Made by a program: the position numbers and the translations under genes
Assembly (NCBI GenBank): GCA_003133665.1
Contig: PKYK01000080.1
Span: 1 to 61,676, forward strand
Length of the DNA: 61,676 bases
DNA from: Acidimicrobiaceae bacterium
GTDB taxonomy: Bacteria > Actinomycetota > Acidimicrobiia > Acidimicrobiales > RAAP-2
Direction: 5' to 3'
Shown: positions 58,034 through 61,676 of the stretch, in pieces
Position numbering within the stretch: the stretch's first letter is position 1
How the letters are laid out: each line of letters begins with the position of its first letter
Notes under the pieces: generated by a model
Told to the model about the DNA's origin: nothing
What the model saw: the letters and a program-made list of their open reading frames with translations, nothing else
The model's database searches: none

Positions 58034-58723
58034 GTGACGCTGATCGACGCCGGCCCGACGGGCTCTTTGCGAGTCGCTCCTTCGATTCTCGCCGCTGACT
58101 TCGGTGCGTTGGCGAGTGCCGTGCACGAGATCGACAGCGAAACGGACTGGCTCCACGTCGACGTCATGGACGGCCATTTCGTGCCGAACGTGTCGATCGG
58201 CCCGCCGGTCGTTCAGTCACTTCGACCGTACAGCACGAAGTTCTTTGACTGCCACCTGATGATGAGCGAGCCCGGGCGCTACCTCGAAGCCTTCGCCAAG
58301 GCGGGGGCTGACGGCTGCACCGTGCACGTCGAGGTTGGTGGCACCGAGTCGCTTATCCGTGACGCGCGCGTGTTGGGCCTGCGCGTTGGACTCGCGGCGA
58401 ATCCCGACACCCCGTTCGAGAGGGTGGCGCCCTTCCTCGGCGACATCGACCTGCTGCTGCTGATGACCGTCTTTCCGGGCTTTGGCGGCCAGTCCTTCAT
58501 GGGCGAGGTGATGACCAAGGTGAGCGCCGCTCGACGCGAAGTCGAGGAGCACGCCCTCGCGCTCGACATCGAGGTCGACGGCGGCATCGACCTCGCGACG
58601 ACGCCGATCGCGGTGCGGGCCGGGGCCAACGTGCTGGTCGCCGGTTCGGCAATATTCGGTCGCCCCCACCCGCTCGACGCTGCGCGTGCGCTGCGCGATG
58701 CGGCGATGGCCAGTCGCGTATGA
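58034..58723 (+). CDS. rpe: Ribulose-phosphate 3-epimerase
   Basis: 229-aa TIM barrel. S-I-L-A-A-D-F, H-V-D-V-M-D-G-H-F-V-P-N and V-D-G-G-I carry the metal- and acid/base residues. Interconverts ribulose-5-P and xylulose-5-P; ribulose-5-P is also the substrate of the ribBA gene two places downstream. ATGA overlap with ribD. Confidence 0.95.
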   Translation: MTLIDAGPTGSLRVAPSILAADFGALASAVHEIDSETDWLHVDVMDGHFVPNVSIGPPVVQSLRPYSTKFFDCHLMMSEPGRYLEAFAKAGADGCTVHVEVGGTESLIRDARVLGLRVGLAANPDTPFERVAPFLGDIDLLLLMTVFPGFGGQSFMGEVMTKVSAARREVEEHALALDIEVDGGIDLATTPIAVRAGANVLVAGSAIFGRPHPLDAARALRDAAMASRV

Positions 58724-59706
58724 CCCTTTCCAATCCCGAACTCATGTTGGTCGCCGTGCAGGCGGCGGAGAAGGCCCGGTTTCACGCGCCGCCCAATCCG
58801 TGGGTCGGGGCGGTCATCGTGAACGAGCGCGGCGTCGTCGTCGCCGAGGGCCACACGCAGGTCCCGGGCGAGGCGCACGCGGAGATCGACGCGCTGCGCC
58901 GCGCGGGCGATCAGGCGCTCGGCGCCACGATGGTCGTCACCCTCGAGCCGTGCTGTCACGTGGGGCGCACCGGGCCCTGTACCGATGCGATCATCACGGC
59001 GGGCATCGCGCGCGTGATCGTCGGTACGTTGGACCCCGACACGCGGGTCAGCGGTCAGGGCGTCGCCATCTTGCGCGCGTCGGGCGTCGACGTGGAAGTG
59101 GGCATTGAAGAGGAGACCGTCCGAGCGCAGCTCGCACCCTACCTCTGGCACCGCGTCACCGGTAGGCCCTACGTCGTTGCGAAGGTCGCCGCGACCCTCG
59201 ACGGCGTCGTCGCAATGGCCGACGGCTCGAGTCAGTGGATCACGTCCGAACCCGCTCGACGTGACGCGCACGTCCTGCGCGCCCAGAGCCAAGCCATCAT
59301 CATCGGCGCCGGCACGGTACGCATCGACGATCCGCAACTCACCGCTCGTCTCGGCGACATCGTCCTCGAGCCGCTGCGCGTGGTCCTCGGCCACGCGCCC
59401 AAGGACGCCAGGGTCCGGCCGTGCCTGGAGCGAACCGGTGAGATCGGCCTCGTGCTCGATGAACTCGGCCAACTCGACGTGCTCCAGGTGCTGGTCGAGG
59501 GCGGACCGACGACGACCAGTGCCTTCTTCGAAGCCGGCCTGGTCAACTACGTGGTCTGGTATCTGGCGCCGGCGTTTGCCGGCGGCGACGGGACGGTCGG
59601 CGCACTCAGGGCCCTGTCAACGTCAACGATCGACGCGCTGCGTCGGGGTCGAGTGGTGGACGTGGCGCGCATCGGCGAAGATATACGGGTGGACGTGGAG
59701 GTCTGA
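58720..59706 (+). CDS. ribD: Riboflavin deaminase/reductase
   Basis: 328 aa, slightly short for the family. Deaminase domain: H-A-E-I-D-A-L and E-P-C-C-H-V-G-R-T-G-P-C form the zinc site. Reductase domain: A-K-V-A-A-T-L-D-G, G-A-G-T-V-R-I-D-D-P and L-V-E-G-G-P-T. Performs the second and third steps of riboflavin synthesis. One-base overlap with ribBA. Confidence 0.94.
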   Translation: MTLSNPELMLVAVQAAEKARFHAPPNPWVGAVIVNERGVVVAEGHTQVPGEAHAEIDALRRAGDQALGATMVVTLEPCCHVGRTGPCTDAIITAGIARVIVGTLDPDTRVSGQGVAILRASGVDVEVGIEEETVRAQLAPYLWHRVTGRPYVVAKVAATLDGVVAMADGSSQWITSEPARRDAHVLRAQSQAIIIGAGTVRIDDPQLTARLGDIVLEPLRVVLGHAPKDARVRPCLERTGEIGLVLDELGQLDVLQVLVEGGPTTTSAFFEAGLVNYVVWYLAPAFAGGDGTVGALRALSTSTIDALRRGRVVDVARIGEDIRVDVEV

Positions 59707-60926
59707 TGGCGTTATCAACGATCGAAGAGGCGATTGCCGCGCTGCGCAACGGGGGCATGGTGGTCGTGGTCGACGACGAGGACCGCGAGAACGAGGGCGA
59801 CCTGATCATGGCCGCCGAAGACGTGTCGTCCGAGAGCATGGCCTTCTTCTTGGAGCACACGTCGGGCGTCTTCTGCGTGCCCCTCGAAGCCAGTCGCGCC
59901 GATGAGCTTGATCTGCCCTTGATGGTGGTCGCCAATACCGAAGCGCAGCGCACGGCCTTCACGGTGACCGTGGACTACCGCCACGGCACCACGACCGGCA
60001 TTTCGGCCCACGACCGCGCCGCCACCGTACGTGCCTTGATCGATCCCTCGACGCGGCCGAACGATCTGAACCGACCCGGCCACATCTTCCCGCTGCGGTA
60101 CCGACCGGGTGGGGTGCTGAAGCGGGCGGGTCACACCGAAGCCACGGTGGACCTCTGCCGCCTCGCCGGAAAGTACCCCTCGGGAGTGCTCTGCGAGATT
60201 GTGACCGCCGACAAGTCCGACATGGCCCGACTGCCCGAGCTCGAGGTGTTCGCAGCGCGACACGGACTCCCACTCGTCTCGATCGCCGATCTGATCCGTT
60301 ACCGTCGCCACCACGAGAAGCTCGTCCGCCGAGTCGCCGAGGCGGCGCTGCCCACCGAGCATGGCCAGTTTCAGGCCTTCGTCTTCGAGTCCGTGCTCGA
60401 CAGCGAACAACACCTGGCCCTCGTCTACGGCGACATCGCCGGCGCGCGCGACCTGCTCGTGCGGGTCCATTCGGAGTGTCTCACGGGCGACGTCATGGGA
60501 TCGATGCGCTGCGACTGCGGCCCCCAACTGCACACCGCCTTGGCCAAGATCGCCGCCGAAGGCGCCGGGGTCGTTGTGTACCTGCGCGGTCACGAGGGCC
60601 GGGGCATCGGACTGGGCCACAAGATCCGCGCCTACGCGCTCCAAGAGGACGGACACGACACCGTCGACGCCAATCTCGAGCTGGGCCTGCCGGTCGACTC
60701 TCGCGAATACGGCATCGGAGCCCAGATCCTGGTGGACCTCGGCGTGACGTCGATGAGGCTCATGACGAACAACCCGAGCAAGTACGGCGGGCTCGAGGGC
60801 TTTGGTCTCAATATCGTCGAGCGGGTGGCGATCGAGAGCCGCCCGACCGAGTTCAACATTGACTACCTTCGCACGAAGCGCGAGCGGATGGGTCACCTGC
60901 TAGAGGGACTCGATGACCTCGACTGA
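59706..60926 (+). CDS. ribBA: 3,4-DHBP synthase / GTP cyclohydrolase II
   Basis: 406 aa bifunctional enzyme. RibB half: D-D-E-D-R-E-N-E-G-D-L, T-T-G-I-S-A-H-D-R, G-G-V-L-K-R-A-G-H-T-E. RibA half: zinc ligands in S-E-C-L-T-G-D ... R-C-D-C-G, and H-E-G-R-G-I-G-L. Supplies both riboflavin precursors. A riboflavin synthase gene (ribE) is missing from the cluster. Overlaps ribH by 14 bases. Confidence 0.96.
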   Translation: MALSTIEEAIAALRNGGMVVVVDDEDRENEGDLIMAAEDVSSESMAFFLEHTSGVFCVPLEASRADELDLPLMVVANTEAQRTAFTVTVDYRHGTTTGISAHDRAATVRALIDPSTRPNDLNRPGHIFPLRYRPGGVLKRAGHTEATVDLCRLAGKYPSGVLCEIVTADKSDMARLPELEVFAARHGLPLVSIADLIRYRRHHEKLVRRVAEAALPTEHGQFQAFVFESVLDSEQHLALVYGDIAGARDLLVRVHSECLTGDVMGSMRCDCGPQLHTALAKIAAEGAGVVVYLRGHEGRGIGLGHKIRAYALQEDGHDTVDANLELGLPVDSREYGIGAQILVDLGVTSMRLMTNNPSKYGGLEGFGLNIVERVAIESRPTEFNIDYLRTKRERMGHLLEGLDDLD

Positions 60927-61452
60927 CCAGACGGAGTTCGACCCGACGTCAGCCGTGGAACTTCGAGGACGAGTCGGCGAGTACCTGGAGGGTCATCACG
61001 ACGGACCCGGACTTCGCATCGGCTTGGTCTGCGGCCGGTTCAATGGGGGCATCACGACGCGACTCTTGCACGCGGCGCTCGACACCTTGAGCGAAGCGGG
61101 CGTCGATCGCGCGGACATCTCGCTCGCCTGGGCGCCGGGCGCCTTCGAAGTGCCGCTGCTCGCTCGTTACTTCGCCACGGGCCCCCGGCCGGTTGACGCG
61201 GTGATCACGCTGGGCGCGGTGATCCGCGGTGACACCGGCCACTACGAGGTGGTCGCCGGCGAATGTGCCCGCGGCGTGCAGTCGGTGCAGTTGCGCACCG
61301 GGGTGCCCGTGATCTTCGGCGTGCTGACCACCAATACGGTCGACCAGGCCCTCGAGCGCTCGCTGCCCGACGAATCGAACAAGGGCCGCGAGTCGGCGCT
61401 CACGGCGCTCGAGATGGTGTCGCTGCTGCGCCAGGGATCGTTGGCCCGGTAA
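60913..61452 (+). CDS. ribH: 6,7-dimethyl-8-ribityllumazine synthase
   Basis: 179 aa. G-R-F-N-G-G-I, W-A-P-G-A-F-E-V-P, G-A-V-I-R-G-D-T-G-H-Y-E (catalytic His) and F-G-V-L-T-T-N-T. Has an N-terminal extension of about 25 residues. Condenses the two RibBA/RibD products. Confidence 0.95.
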   Translation: MTSTDQTEFDPTSAVELRGRVGEYLEGHHDGPGLRIGLVCGRFNGGITTRLLHAALDTLSEAGVDRADISLAWAPGAFEVPLLARYFATGPRPVDAVITLGAVIRGDTGHYEVVAGECARGVQSVQLRTGVPVIFGVLTTNTVDQALERSLPDESNKGRESALTALEMVSLLRQGSLAR

Positions 61453-61455
61453 GCC

Positions 61456-61659
61456 GTGATCACTGGCGTCATCGAGTCATTCGACGAACGACGGGGCGAC
61501 GGTCGACTTCGGGGCGACGACGACCAGGTGTTCTACTTCCACTGTGTCTCGATCGCGGACGGATCTCGCGTGATCCCAGTAGGTGCACGCGCGACCGGTG
61601 CGCGAGCCGTGGGGCGCTTGGGGCACGACGAAGTGGTGGACGTTACGCGCCTCTCCTAG
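61456..61659 (+). CDS. Small cold-shock-domain-like protein
   Basis: 67 aa, GTG start 3 nt after ribH. G-V-I-E-S-F-D-E-R-R-G-D-G-R-L and V-F-Y-F-H-C resemble RNP1 and RNP2 of cold-shock proteins (G-F-G-F-I and V-F-V-H), but are diverged; an OB-fold that binds nucleic acid is likely. The rest of the window (to 61676) is non-coding. Confidence 0.7.
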   Translation: MITGVIESFDERRGDGRLRGDDDQVFYFHCVSIADGSRVIPVGARATGARAVGRLGHDEVVDVTRLS

Positions 61660-61676
61660 GTGTAACCAGCCATCAC

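Overview
The window is about 61.7 kb of high-GC, gene-dense DNA from an actinobacterium, most likely a member or relative of the class Acidimicrobiia (inference). Actinobacterial markers include a bacterial proteasome activator (Bpa) with a C-terminal G-x-Y-L tail, an actinobacterial integration host factor (mIHF), a helicase-degenerate PriA, and gene orders that I recall being shared with mycobacteria: aroC-aroK-aroB-aroQ-efp-nusB and pyrR-pyrB-pyrC-carA-carB-pyrF-mihF-gmk-rpoZ-coaBC-metK ... priA-def/fmt-rpe-ribD-ribBA-ribH. No rRNA, tRNA, CRISPR array, insertion sequence or prophage was seen.

Layout. 1-10 kb: 3' end of bpa, dnaE, then a minus-strand block of hypothetical and accessory genes (YyaL-type thioredoxin protein, acetyltransferase, ArsB/NhaD-like permease, mycothiol-dependent-type DinB-fold protein). 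10-15 kb: a Gfo/Idh/MocA oxidoreductase and a xylose-type sugar ABC transporter. 15-23 kb: menaquinone genes menE, menB, menA, menH and menD around a sulfatase and an SRPBCC protein, followed by ccdA. 23-31 kb: tyrS, small genes, an NfuA-like protein, shikimate pathway aroC-K-B-Q, efp and nusB. 31-42 kb: a cytochrome c oxidase region with coxII/I/III, two Sco-type proteins (one fused to a polytopic membrane domain), two CtaG-family proteins, a cupredoxin and several small membrane proteins. 42-61.7 kb: one nearly gapless plus-strand run for pyrimidine synthesis, mIHF, gmk, rpoZ, coaBC, metK, priA, def, fmt, rpe and riboflavin synthesis, ending with a small cold-shock-like protein.

The menaquinone and cytochrome oxidase regions are parts of the same respiratory chain; CcdA and the Sco/CtaG proteins are the likely assembly factors. 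The most unusual content is the oxidase region. Subunit I keeps all haem and CuB ligands but lacks the textbook D-channel aspartate, K-channel lysine and Mg-site aspartate, and it has two extra N-terminal membrane helices. Around it are duplicated and diverged accessory proteins.

Regulation that can be read directly: a PyrR-type RNA hairpin abuts the pyrR Shine-Dalgarno; a 14-bp stem-loop spans the start of the sugar transporter ATPase gene; and 13 genes have a TANNNT box ending exactly 6 nt before the start codon, a strong sign of leaderless transcription.
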